DNA from: Jiangella asiatica
Lineage (GTDB): Bacteria > Actinomycetota > Actinomycetes > Jiangellales > Jiangellaceae
Direction: 5' to 3'
Length of the DNA stretch: 64,000 nt
Assembly (NCBI RefSeq): GCF_004349065.1
Contig: NZ_SMKZ01000001.1
Location: 1-64,000, forward strand
A model generated the notes under the pieces. The model was not told the DNA's origin, did no database searches, and saw only the letters and a program-made list of their open reading frames with translations. The position numbers and the translations under genes are program-made. Positions 45,623 to 53,643 of this stretch are shown one piece after another; position 1 is the first letter of the stretch; every line of letters begins with the position of its first letter.

Positions 45623-46954
45623 ATGGCTGCCGATCCCGCCATCGCCGGCCGCACGTCGCGCGACATCGCCGACAGCGTCGAGAGCGCGATCGAGCGCGGC
45701 GAGCTGGCGCCGGCGCAGCCGCTGCCGTCCGTGCGGGGCCTCGCCGCGCGGCTCGGGGTGAGCCCGTCGACGGTGTCGGCGGCATACCGCGACCTGCGGC
45801 TGCGGGGCATCGTCACGAGTGAGGCCGGCCGGGCCACTCGCGTCGGCGTGCGGCGCGCGCCGCAGGCTCGCCACTACGGCTCGGTGCCCGTCGGCGTGCG
45901 CGACCTCAGCGACGGCAATCCGGCCCCGGACCTGCTGCCCGACGTCGGCGTCGCGCTGGCCGCGATGCGCGTGCCCCGGTTCCGCTACGGCGCCCCGACC
46001 GTGCTGCCGGAGCTGGCCGCCGTCGCCGACGAACAGTTCGGCGACCTGCCGGCGGCACTGCGGTCGTCGGCGGGACCGGTGGTCGTCGTCGGCGGCGCGA
46101 TGGACGGAGTCGAGCGGGTCCTGGGCAGCCGTGCCCGGCCGAATGACCGCGTCGCCGTCGAGGACCCCGGCTATCCGGGGGTGCTCGAGCTGGTCCGCGC
46201 GATGGGCATGGTGCCGGTCGGGGTCGCCGTCGACGAGGCCGGGCCGGTGCCTGCTTCGCTCGCGGCGGCGTTGGAGAGCAAGGTGGCCGCGTTCGTCGTC
46301 ACCCCGCGCGCGCAGAACCCGACCGGTGCCGCCGTCGACGCCGTCCGCGCGCGCGAGCTGCGCCGCGTACTCGACCGTCACCCGGACGTCCTGTTGGTCG
46401 AGGACGACCACGCCTCGATCGCCGCCGGCGCGCCATACGTGTCGCTGTCCCCCGGCCGAAACGCGTGGGCGGTCGTCCGCACCACGAGCAAGATCCTCGG
46501 GCCGGACCTGCGGGTCGGGTTCCTGCTGGCGGACGCACGCACCTCCCGGCGGGTCGCCGAGCGGCAGCTCGTGGGTGCCGGCTGGGTCAGCCACGTGCTG
46601 CAGCGGCTGGTCGTCGAGCTGTGGAACGACGACGGGGTCCGCGCGGCAGTCCGGTCGGCGGCCCAGACGTACCGGCAACGGCGCGAGGCCCTGCTCGCGG
46701 CCCTGGCCGAGCGGGGCATCGCCGGGCACGGGCGGTCCGGGCTCAATGTCTGTATCCCGGTGGCGCACGAGGTCGCCGTCGTCCAGCGGCTACAGGAGCG
46801 CGGCTGGGCCGTCCGGGCGGGCGAGCCGCACCGAATACACAGCGAGCCGTTCATCCGGATCACCGCCTCGACCCTGACCGCCGACGAGGCCGGCCGCCTG
46901 GCCGCCGACCTGGGCGCCGTGCTCGCGCCGTCGCGGCTGACGCAGCTGGCCTGA
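45623..46954 (+). CDS. MocR-type GntR/aminotransferase regulator
   Basis: A 443-aa fusion of an N-terminal GntR winged helix (about 10-75; SVRGLAARLGVSPSTVSAAY) and a fold-type I aminotransferase domain. The PLP lysine is in VRTTSKILGPDLRVG; RAQNPTGAA and VEDDHAS give the cofactor ring contacts. Such proteins sense PLP or an amino compound and rarely catalyse. A CTGTAC/GTACAG palindrome before its start suggests autoregulation. No pyridoxal synthesis or transporter gene is adjacent; the convergent neighbour is a PaiB-like flavoprotein. Confidence 0.9.
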   Translation: MAADPAIAGRTSRDIADSVESAIERGELAPAQPLPSVRGLAARLGVSPSTVSAAYRDLRLRGIVTSEAGRATRVGVRRAPQARHYGSVPVGVRDLSDGNPAPDLLPDVGVALAAMRVPRFRYGAPTVLPELAAVADEQFGDLPAALRSSAGPVVVVGGAMDGVERVLGSRARPNDRVAVEDPGYPGVLELVRAMGMVPVGVAVDEAGPVPASLAAALESKVAAFVVTPRAQNPTGAAVDAVRARELRRVLDRHPDVLLVEDDHASIAAGAPYVSLSPGRNAWAVVRTTSKILGPDLRVGFLLADARTSRRVAERQLVGAGWVSHVLQRLVVELWNDDGVRAAVRSAAQTYRQRREALLAALAERGIAGHGRSGLNVCIPVAHEVAVVQRLQERGWAVRAGEPHRIHSEPFIRITASTLTADEAGRLAADLGAVLAPSRLTQLA

Positions 46955-47081
46955 GCGGCGGTCTGGCGGGCTCTGGTTTCGGGAGGGCGCCGCGGTCGTC
47001 GCCGCAGGTCGGTGCTCTGTCATCGGTGGCTTCGCACTTGCCGCATCTACGCACCGGTGGCCGCGCGAGCTCGCGGGCGTG

Positions 47082-47774
47082 TCAGGCGGAGAGATCGAGC
47101 ATGTCGGCCATCAGGGCCGCCAGCTCGCGGTCGCGACCGTGGCGGCTCCGCGCGAACGACGCGTGCACCCGCCGCTGGGTCTCGGCCGGCTTGTTCTGGC
47201 TGAGCTTGAACGTGCTGCGGACCTCGGTGACGGTGATCTCGAAGGCGACGATCGCGGCCAGCAGCTTGCCGATGTACTGCACCGACGGGGTTCGGTCCCA
47301 GTCCGTGCCGGCATAGGCCTCGGTGGCGTCGACGCTGGCCTGGATGATCGCCCATGCCTCGTCGCGGTCGTCGACCAGCCGGACCGTCCCGGTGACGTGC
47401 ACCGCGGCGTAGTTCCAAGTCGGGACGCTCGGGGACGAGCCGTACACCGTCGGCGAGACGTAGCCGTCGGGCCCGAGGAAGACCGCGAGCACGGGCTGGC
47501 CGGGGCGCAGCGCCTTCCACTGCGGGTTGATCCGGGCCAGGTGGCCGATGATCATCGTGCCGGGCAGCGGCTCGTCGTCCGCGGGCGGGCCACCCGGTCC
47601 CGGCCGGCGCAGCATCGGGACGTGCGTGGCCACCGGCGCGATGCCGCCGGCCGGGCCGTCATCGCTCCCGGCCCCGCCGGCACCGGCGCTCACGATCAGG
47701 CCGAACGGGTTCTCGCGGATCAGCCGTGCCTCGCGGGCCGGGTCGTCCGTGCGGAAATGCCGCGGCGTGTGCAT
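47082..47774 (-). CDS. PaiB-like FMN-binding protein
   Basis: A 230-aa split-barrel flavin-binding protein of the PaiB family. It starts MHTPRHFRTDD, then LIRENPFGLIVS, ATHVPMLRR, GHLARINPQWK, LGPDGYVSPTVY and VPTWNYAAVHVTGTV, all in family order. PaiB was described as a negative regulator of sporulation and degradative enzymes, but the biochemical activity is unclear. An insertion rich in Gly, Ala and Asp (about 31-45) is unusual. GGAGGG precedes the ATG at 47774. It is divergent from the amidohydrolase gene (105 bp) and convergent with the MocR gene, which may regulate it. Confidence 0.9.
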   Translation of the reverse strand: MHTPRHFRTDDPAREARLIRENPFGLIVSAGAGGAGSDDGPAGGIAPVATHVPMLRRPGPGGPPADDEPLPGTMIIGHLARINPQWKALRPGQPVLAVFLGPDGYVSPTVYGSSPSVPTWNYAAVHVTGTVRLVDDRDEAWAIIQASVDATEAYAGTDWDRTPSVQYIGKLLAAIVAFEITVTEVRSTFKLSQNKPAETQRRVHASFARSRHGRDRELAALMADMLDLSA

Positions 47775-47879
47775 CCGCCCTCCTTCGCGAAACTGTGCTA
47801 GTACGGCAAGAGTGACCGTAACGCAACAGTCGGCGAACTGCCAGACTCGTCCCCGGTTCGGACGATCCATGGAGGCGCG

Positions 47880-49496
47880 GTGGAGCTCGACGTGCTGGTG
47901 ACCGGATGCCGGGCGCGGACGATGGACCCCGCACGCCCGGTGGCCTCGCGGATCGGGGTGTGGCAAGGGCGCATCGTCGGTCTGGACGAGGAGGTCGATG
48001 GGCTGCGGTCCCGCGAGGCGGCCGACCTCGGGGGCGCGACCGTCCTGCCCGGCTTCGTCGACGCGCACACGCACCTGAACTGGACCGGCCTGGCCTCGGC
48101 GATGCCGGACCTGTCGGGGATGCGTACCCGCGACGACGTGCTCGGCGCGATCCGTCGGGCCGCCGAGTCCACTCCCGACGGCCGCTGGGTCGAGCTGGCC
48201 GGCTACGACCAGCGTCCCCTCGGTGCCCACCTGACCAGGGACGACCTCGAGCTCGTCGCGCCCGGCCGGAAGGTGTACTTGACCCACGCCTCCGGTCACG
48301 CCTGCCTGGTGTCCAACGCCGTCCTCGACACCGTGCCGGACGCGGAGTTCGCCGCGGCCGGCGAGGGCGTCCTGCGCGACGCCACCGGCCGGCCGACGGG
48401 CGTGCTCGCCGAGGGCGCCGTCGCGATCGGCCGGTCGCGGCGGATGCCGTACAGCATCGACGAGCTGGTCGACGCCATCGAGACGGCCGGCCGGCAGTGT
48501 CTCGCCCAGGGTGTCACCAGCTGTGCCGACGCCGGCATCGTCGTCGAGCTGGCCGGCTTCTCGCCGGTGGAGCTCGCGGCGTACCAGACCGCGCGGGAGC
48601 GAGGCCGGCTGCCGGTGCGGGTGCAGACGATGATCCCGGCCTCGCTGCTGCGTTCGGTCGATGCCGACCCGAGCGACAGCATCGCCCGGGCGGTCGACCT
48701 CGGCCTGCGCACCGGCCTCGGCGACGACGTCCTGTCCATCGGCGCGCTGAAGCTGTGGCTCGACGGCGGCATGATGGCGCGCACCGCCGCGCTCACCGAG
48801 CCGTACGGGGGCGACGACGGCGGCACCGGCCAGCTCGCCTTCGACGACGCGGAGCTGGCTGCACTGGTCCTCGACGGGCACCGCGCCGGCTGGCAGCTGG
48901 CCCTCCACGCCATCGGCGACGCCGCGGTGGACCAGGCCGTCGAGGTGGTGACGGCGGCGCAGGCGGCGCACCCGCGGCCGGACGCGCGGCACCGGGTGGA
49001 GCACTGCGGCCTGGTCCGCCCCGAGCAGTTGCCGCGGCTGGCCGCCGCCGGGCTGACCGCGGTCGTCCAGCCGACGTTCCTGCACGCCTACGGCGACGAC
49101 TACTCCGCGATCATGGGCGAGAAGCGCAGCGGCTGGATGTATCGCGGCCGGTCGTTCCTCGACCACGGCATCACGCTGGCCGGCAGCTCAGACCGCCCGG
49201 TCGCCGACGGCGCGCCGCTGCGGGCCATCCAGTTCATGGTGGAGCGCACCAGCTCCGGCGGCGCACCAGTCGGGCCGGACGAGGCCATCACCGTCGCCGA
49301 GGCCGTCGCGGCCTACACCACCGGCAGCGCCTACGCGTGCCGCGTCGACGACGTCGCCGGCCGCCTGGGCGCCGGCCGGCTCGCCGACCTCGTCGTGCTC
49401 GGCGCCGATCCGCTCGAGGTCGACCCGGCCGAGATCGCCGACGTCCCCGTGGTCGCGACGGTGCTGGGCGGTGAGGTGGTCCACGGCTCGCTCTGA
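47880..49496 (+). CDS. Amidohydrolase of the YtcJ type
   Basis: A 538-aa metal-dependent hydrolase. The metal site is FVDAHTHLNW (HxH), with further ligands in WQLALHAIGDAAVDQ and RVEHCGL, and SSDRPVADGAPL holds the Asp. C-terminal strands rebuild the small beta domain (ADLVVLGADPLEV). YtcJ proteins hydrolyse amides or formamides of unknown identity. There is no signal peptide. The start is GTG at 47880 with GGAGGCGCG upstream, in divergent arrangement with the paiB-like gene. Confidence 0.88.
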   Translation: MELDVLVTGCRARTMDPARPVASRIGVWQGRIVGLDEEVDGLRSREAADLGGATVLPGFVDAHTHLNWTGLASAMPDLSGMRTRDDVLGAIRRAAESTPDGRWVELAGYDQRPLGAHLTRDDLELVAPGRKVYLTHASGHACLVSNAVLDTVPDAEFAAAGEGVLRDATGRPTGVLAEGAVAIGRSRRMPYSIDELVDAIETAGRQCLAQGVTSCADAGIVVELAGFSPVELAAYQTARERGRLPVRVQTMIPASLLRSVDADPSDSIARAVDLGLRTGLGDDVLSIGALKLWLDGGMMARTAALTEPYGGDDGGTGQLAFDDAELAALVLDGHRAGWQLALHAIGDAAVDQAVEVVTAAQAAHPRPDARHRVEHCGLVRPEQLPRLAAAGLTAVVQPTFLHAYGDDYSAIMGEKRSGWMYRGRSFLDHGITLAGSSDRPVADGAPLRAIQFMVERTSSGGAPVGPDEAITVAEAVAAYTTGSAYACRVDDVAGRLGAGRLADLVVLGADPLEVDPAEIADVPVVATVLGGEVVHGSL

Positions 49497-49627
49497 GCGA
49501 GGCGTGGTCGGGGCCGGGGTACCCCGGCAGGACCCCTACGGGAGTCCCCCTACGCCCAGCGACGTACGCGGTTCCTCCGCTGCTGGGCCGATGTGCCGGG
49601 GCGCTGGGCTTGAGACCGTGGACCACA

Positions 49628-49782
49628 TGGTGTTCAGGACGCTGGAAGCGGGCTATCTCCTCGGCCTGTCGCTGCCTGAGCCGGAGCCGGAAGCCGCCGG
49701 CAGTACCCCGTCGGGCGACGCCGCCGGCGGCGAGCCGGCCGCGAGCGGTCCGCGGCACGGTCACGACCACGCCGGCGAGTAG
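49628..49782 (+). CDS. Putative 51-aa small protein
   Basis: A short frame beginning MVFRTLEAGYLLGLSLPEPE and ending GPRHGHDHAGE, with a Ser/Gly/Ala/Pro-rich middle. A GTG at 49619 is an alternative start. No clear Shine-Dalgarno sequence is present. The tidy split into a hydrophobic N-terminus and a polar, His-containing tail, and the terminator-like hairpin just after it, favour a real gene, but chance is possible. I recognise no family. The sequence upstream (49497-49627) has GGGGTACCCC and other small palindromes. Confidence 0.35.
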
Positions 49783-49826
49783 CCGGCGGCCGGGCGCGAT
49801 CGGCAGGGGAGTTCCGGGCAACACGA

Positions 49827-49862
49827 AGCGCGCCGGGCTCGACGATGCGAGCCCGGCGCGCT
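49827..49862. terminator. Bidirectional terminator hairpin
   Basis: AGCGCGCCGGGCTCG (49827-49841) pairs perfectly with 49848-49862 across a 6-nt loop, between the small frame and the convergent DoxX gene (stop at 49875). Confidence 0.7.
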
Positions 49863-49874
49863 GCGGCGGGGGAT

Positions 49875-50396
49875 TCAGGCGGTCGGGTGAGCCGTCATCC
49901 GGGCGCCGAGGGCCTTGGCGGCCACCACCATGGCGGCCGCGGCCAGGACGACGTCCTTGAGGACGTACTGCGCCTCCAGGGTGGGCGTACCGCCGGCGAA
50001 CAGGTCACCGGCGAACAGCACGACCGGCGACATGATGCCGACCAGCGCGCCGCCCAGCACCACCAGCCCGGCGCGCAGGAACACGCCGGTGATGAGCGTG
50101 AGTCCGATGAAGCACTCGACGACGGCGGTGACCACCACCGCGGCCTGGCCGCTGACCAGGCCGAGCGTGAGCGTGTCGATGGTCCGCTCGACCATCGCCT
50201 CCGCCGGGCTGGCACCGGGGAAGAACTTGAGCACGCCGAAGCCGAGGAAGATCGCGCCGAGGCTGACCTGGAGGACGTGGATGCTGTGCCGCGACAGCCA
50301 GCGCGTGGCCGCGGCGATCGGGTCCGTGCGGGTCTCGGCGGGACGCCGGACCGTTGTCGGCTGAGTCCGCTGAGGACCGGAGCTGGTGGCCTGCAT
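49875..50396 (-). CDS. DoxX-like four-helix membrane protein
   Basis: A 173-aa membrane protein. After a 30-residue polar N-terminus, the helices are VLQVSLGAIFLGFGVLKFFP, VVVTAVVECFIGLTLITGVF, GLVVLGGALVGIMSPVVLFA and the C-terminal VLAAAAMVVAAK segment. FGVLKFFPGASPAE is the family feature (a K/R-F-P turn after helix 1). DoxX proteins have been tied to oxidative or thiol stress at the membrane. It starts at ATG 50396 with AAGGAT upstream; the 499 bp beyond hold no gene. Confidence 0.8.
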   Translation of the reverse strand: MQATSSGPQRTQPTTVRRPAETRTDPIAAATRWLSRHSIHVLQVSLGAIFLGFGVLKFFPGASPAEAMVERTIDTLTLGLVSGQAAVVVTAVVECFIGLTLITGVFLRAGLVVLGGALVGIMSPVVLFAGDLFAGGTPTLEAQYVLKDVVLAAAAMVVAAKALGARMTAHPTA

Positions 50397-50895
50397 GATC
50401 TACCATCCTTCGTGAGGAGCGCGTACACCGATGTCCGGGATTGGACCGGTCTGCTTCTCGGGCCGTCGGAGTTGCCGCTCCGGCGGCCCGCCCCGATCTC
50501 GTCGATCGGTGCCCTCACGGTAGGTAGATGGTTGCCGCCCGGTCGTCCGTCCGGTGGCGTATTCCGGTCGTACGGTGGTCGGCGTACGAGCGGCACGGCC
50601 GGCCTCCGGGTGTCTCAGGGATGGTCGGGGTCGGCGATCGCGCCGCCGGCGCGCTGACTGCTCACCGACTGGGCGGCAACGACGACGGCGACGATGTCAC
50701 CGGTCGGCGGAGGCCCTGAATTCGTGCGCGCGGTTCGGCAATCATCCGTTCGGACACTTCTCGCGGGAATACGGAGGAATTCCATCCGTGTGATTGCCGA
50801 AGCGTGATGCGGCGCCTCGCCGGCACGCGGGCTCGAGAAGTCCGACAATTCGGACTAAATGCCTTTCGTCGGCGGTGGCGGAAGAATGCTCCGGT
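50397..50895. other. 499-bp non-coding region, less GC-rich towards its right end
   Basis: I see no gene. The left part presumably holds the DoxX promoter. From about 50730 the sequence becomes visibly richer in A and T than its surroundings and contains the 68-bp inverted repeat structure at 50734-50801. It could host a small RNA. Confidence 0.45.
50734..50801. repeat. 11-bp inverted repeat with 46-nt interior
   Basis: TTCGGCAATCA (50734-50744) is perfectly inverted as TGATTGCCGAA (50791-50801). The interior includes ATCCG near each end and GGAATACGGAGGAATTCC in the middle. No coding potential is visible. Confidence 0.6.
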
Positions 50896-51078
50896 TCAGT
50901 CGTCCCAGCCGATTCGCGCGGCATCGGGAACGACCGCCGTGGCCCGGCCCTCCCCTGCGGCCGGGCCCAGCGGGACGATGCGCCGGCCCTCGCGCCGAAT
51001 GGGCCGCGCCTCCCAGGTGTGGGCGGCGGCGTTCCAGGTCAGCACGTACTCGGTGTCCCGGCGCAGCATGATCGTCAT
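50896..51078 (-). CDS. Small hypothetical protein
   Basis: About 60 aa: MTIMLRRDTEYVLTWNAAAH, then a beta-rich stretch ending ATAVVPDAARIGWDD. The alternation suggests a four-strand sheet (VLTWNAAAHTWEARPI, RRIVPLG). GGAGAGGG lies immediately before the ATG at 51078 and 10 nt before another at 51069; one more ATG at 51090 is in frame, so the start is uncertain. It is divergent from the HTH-TPR regulator at 51274 and may be controlled by it. I know no family. Confidence 0.6.
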   Translation of the reverse strand: MTIMLRRDTEYVLTWNAAAHTWEARPIRREGRRIVPLGPAAGEGRATAVVPDAARIGWDD

Positions 51079-51273
51079 CCCTCTCCGCATGAGGTTCTTC
51101 GGCGGGTTGCCGGGTCGGGGTGGTCAGCCGGCAACCCGCCTCAAGTCACGGCATCCATGATCGGTGTCGAATCGGGAGAAAGGCACCGGCCATGACTCGT
51201 ATGCCAATCATTTCGCCTCATTTGCGTGATCAGTAGGGCATTGGCGTGGGATCATTGGGGGAGGCGAGAGGGG

Positions 51274-52725
51274 ATGGTTCGGGAAACTCCGGATCTCCTG
51301 ACAGCTATCCGCCGAGAATGCCATTATGTACGTCCCCGCTTACGTGGAGACATCGTGCGCGAAGCGAATGAGCACCTGCGTCAGGTCCGCGAGAGTTCGC
51401 CGTCCCCTGACGTTCCGGGGGCCCCGATGTCTCGCCAGGAACTCGCCGATCTGGTCAATGCCCACCTCCACGGCAAGACCGGGCGGGTCTACGAGCTGGA
51501 CGACAACTACATCGGCAAGCTCGAGCGAGGCGTCATCCGCTGGCCGCAGGCCGAGTACCGGGAGGCTCTGCGGGTCGTTCTCCGCGTCGGCTCCGATCGA
51601 GACCTGGGCTTCGTCAACACCCGCCGGCTCAGTGTCGTCCGCCCGGCCGGAAGCGGCGTCGCCGACGTCGTTCGCCCGGACGCCATCGTCCAGCCAGGCA
51701 GTGACGACGTGAAGCGCCAGGAGTTCCTACGCGCGGCGTTCGTGGGCGTCGGCGCGCTGGCCTCGCCGTCCATGCTGCTCGACCTGCTGGCACCGCTGCG
51801 CCCGAGCGACGCGCCCAAACGCGTCGGCCGCGACGAGATCGAGCAGGTGCGCGGTGCCGCGGACCTGCTGATCAGCTGGGGCCACAGCCATGGCGGCGTC
51901 GGGGTCCGCGAGGCCGCCAACGCCCAACTGCGGTGGTTCGCCCAGCTGCTCAACGCGCAGTGCTCCGAACCGGTCCGCGTCGAGTTGCACGAAGCGGTGG
52001 GCCTGCTCGGCCACGCCACCGCACACATGGCCTTCGACGCCTGCGCGTACGACGACGCCCGGCAGATCTTCAAGTTCTCGCTGGCGTGCTCGGAGGAGAT
52101 CGGCAGCTGGCACCTGCGAGCCAAGGTGCTGTCGTCGATGGCGCGGCAGGAGATCTGGCGCGGCCAGGCCGACCTTGGTCTCACCTACGCCGAGCTGGCT
52201 CTCGTCCGTGCCGACCGGCTCACCGCCACCGAACAGGCCATGCTCCACACCGCGCGGGCTCGCGCGCTGGCGAAGCTGGGCCGCGATCAGGAGGCACTAC
52301 GCGCGGTCGGCCAGGCCGATGACGCCTTCGTCCACTCCGACCCGGCGGGCGACCCTGCGTGGATGGCGTACTACGACGCCGCCCAACATGCCGGCGACAC
52401 CGGTCACGCCCTGTTCGACCTGTCCGTCCAGGGCCGTCGCACCGATGCGGCCGGCCGGCTCAAGGCGGCCATCGAGGGCCACACCGCCGGCTATGTGCGC
52501 TCGCGAGCCATGTCTCAGACGAAGCTCGCGTCACTCACCATGGCCGAGGGCGACCCGTCCGAGGCCGCCCAGATCGGCCTGGCCGCGGTCGCCGACGCCG
52601 GCCGGCTGCACTCTCGCCGGGCCGCGATGGACCTCGCCGAGCTGCACGACTTCGCCGGCCGTCACGCCCGTCGCCCCGAGGTGGCCGAGCTGCGACACCG
52701 GCTCGGCACCGTTCTGGCGTCGTGA
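51274..52725 (+). CDS. HTH regulator with TPR-like C-terminal domain
   Basis: A 483-aa regulator of the Streptomyces-type class with an N-terminal XRE-like HTH (about 45-110; MSRQELADLVNAHLHGK, DDNYIGKLERGVIRWP) and a long helical TPR-like region (about 190-480; repeats such as QADLGLTYAELALVRADRLT and EGDPSEAAQIGLAAVADAGR). Between them lies a short hydrophobic segment (FVGVGALASPSMLLDLL). GGGGGAGG at about 9 nt supports the ATG at 51274. The next gene, a kinase-fold phosphotransferase, overlaps by 4 bp. Signal and targets are unknown; a peptide or small-molecule ligand in the TPR groove is plausible. Confidence 0.85.
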   Translation: MVRETPDLLTAIRRECHYVRPRLRGDIVREANEHLRQVRESSPSPDVPGAPMSRQELADLVNAHLHGKTGRVYELDDNYIGKLERGVIRWPQAEYREALRVVLRVGSDRDLGFVNTRRLSVVRPAGSGVADVVRPDAIVQPGSDDVKRQEFLRAAFVGVGALASPSMLLDLLAPLRPSDAPKRVGRDEIEQVRGAADLLISWGHSHGGVGVREAANAQLRWFAQLLNAQCSEPVRVELHEAVGLLGHATAHMAFDACAYDDARQIFKFSLACSEEIGSWHLRAKVLSSMARQEIWRGQADLGLTYAELALVRADRLTATEQAMLHTARARALAKLGRDQEALRAVGQADDAFVHSDPAGDPAWMAYYDAAQHAGDTGHALFDLSVQGRRTDAAGRLKAAIEGHTAGYVRSRAMSQTKLASLTMAEGDPSEAAQIGLAAVADAGRLHSRRAAMDLAELHDFAGRHARRPEVAELRHRLGTVLAS

Positions 52726-53606
52726 CGGCTGACGATCCCGAACGCGCTCTGCACCACGCCTGCCGGATCGCCGAGCTGGACGACGCCGGAGCCCGGCTGC
52801 TCAGTTCGGCCGAGAACTCCGTCTACCGGCTGCCCGGTGGCGTGGTCGCCCGGATCGGCCGGGCCGGTCAGGCCGGGTCGGCCGCCAACGAGGTCCGGGT
52901 CGCGCGCTGGCTGGAACGCACCGGCCTGCCCGCCGTGCGTGCCCTGCCCGGCGTGACCCAGCCGGTCGACGTCGACGGCGTCCCTGTCACGTTCTGGGCG
53001 GAGCTGCCCCCGCATCACGACGCGGAGAACCCCCAGGTGGCAGAGGTGCTGCGGCGGCTGCACACGCTGGACCCGCCGGCGGACTTCCGGCTGCCGCCGC
53101 TGGCGCCGTTCGTCCGGGTGCGCGACCGGATCATGGTGGCACCGACGGTCTCGCCGGCGGACCGTGCGTGGTTGCTGTCGTACCTGAACGACCTCGAGCG
53201 CCGGCATGCCGAGCTCCCGGACGGACGTGCCCGCACGGTCGTGCACGGCGACGCCTGGGTCGGCAACGTCGCCGTCGACGGGCACGGCACCGCGTGGATC
53301 GTCGACCTGGAGCGATTCTCCGTAGGGCCGCCGGAGTGGGACCTGGTGTCGACCGCCGTCCGCATGACGTCGTTCGGCACCCTCGACGCGGCCGGCTACC
53401 GGCGGTTCTGCGACGTCTATGGGTACGACGTCACCGGCTGGGCCGGGTTCGAGACGCTGCGCGACATCCGCGAGCTGCGCGCGTGCTCGTACATGCTGCA
53501 GCACGCCGGGAGCGGCGCGGCGGCCCGGGCCGAGGCCGAGCGACGGGTCGCCTGCCTGCGTGGCCTGGCCGGCGCCCGGCCCTGGAGCTGGCGCCGCATC
53601 CTCTGA
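52722..53606 (+). CDS. APH-family phosphotransferase
   Basis: A 294-aa aminoglycoside phosphotransferase-like kinase fold. The catalytic loop is VVHGDAWVGNVAVD (HGDxxxxN), and the metal-binding DFG-equivalent is WIVDLERFSVGPPEWDL. The N-terminal ATP lobe has a RLPGGVVARIGR strand pair in place of a classic glycine loop. The GTG start overlaps the regulator stop (GTGA), so the pair is coupled. This fold also includes fructosamine, homoserine and choline kinases, so resistance should not be assumed. Confidence 0.85.
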   Translation: MTADDPERALHHACRIAELDDAGARLLSSAENSVYRLPGGVVARIGRAGQAGSAANEVRVARWLERTGLPAVRALPGVTQPVDVDGVPVTFWAELPPHHDAENPQVAEVLRRLHTLDPPADFRLPPLAPFVRVRDRIMVAPTVSPADRAWLLSYLNDLERRHAELPDGRARTVVHGDAWVGNVAVDGHGTAWIVDLERFSVGPPEWDLVSTAVRMTSFGTLDAAGYRRFCDVYGYDVTGWAGFETLRDIRELRACSYMLQHAGSGAAARAEAERRVACLRGLAGARPWSWRRIL

Positions 53607-53643
53607 GGCGATCGACGCCCGTGCGCCCGGGCCGCTCAGGGCG

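Noticed and set aside
52722-53606. Aminoglycoside resistance gene
   Set aside because: The APH fold includes many metabolic kinases; the coupling to a regulator and low similarity to known resistance motifs outside the catalytic loop do not support resistance.
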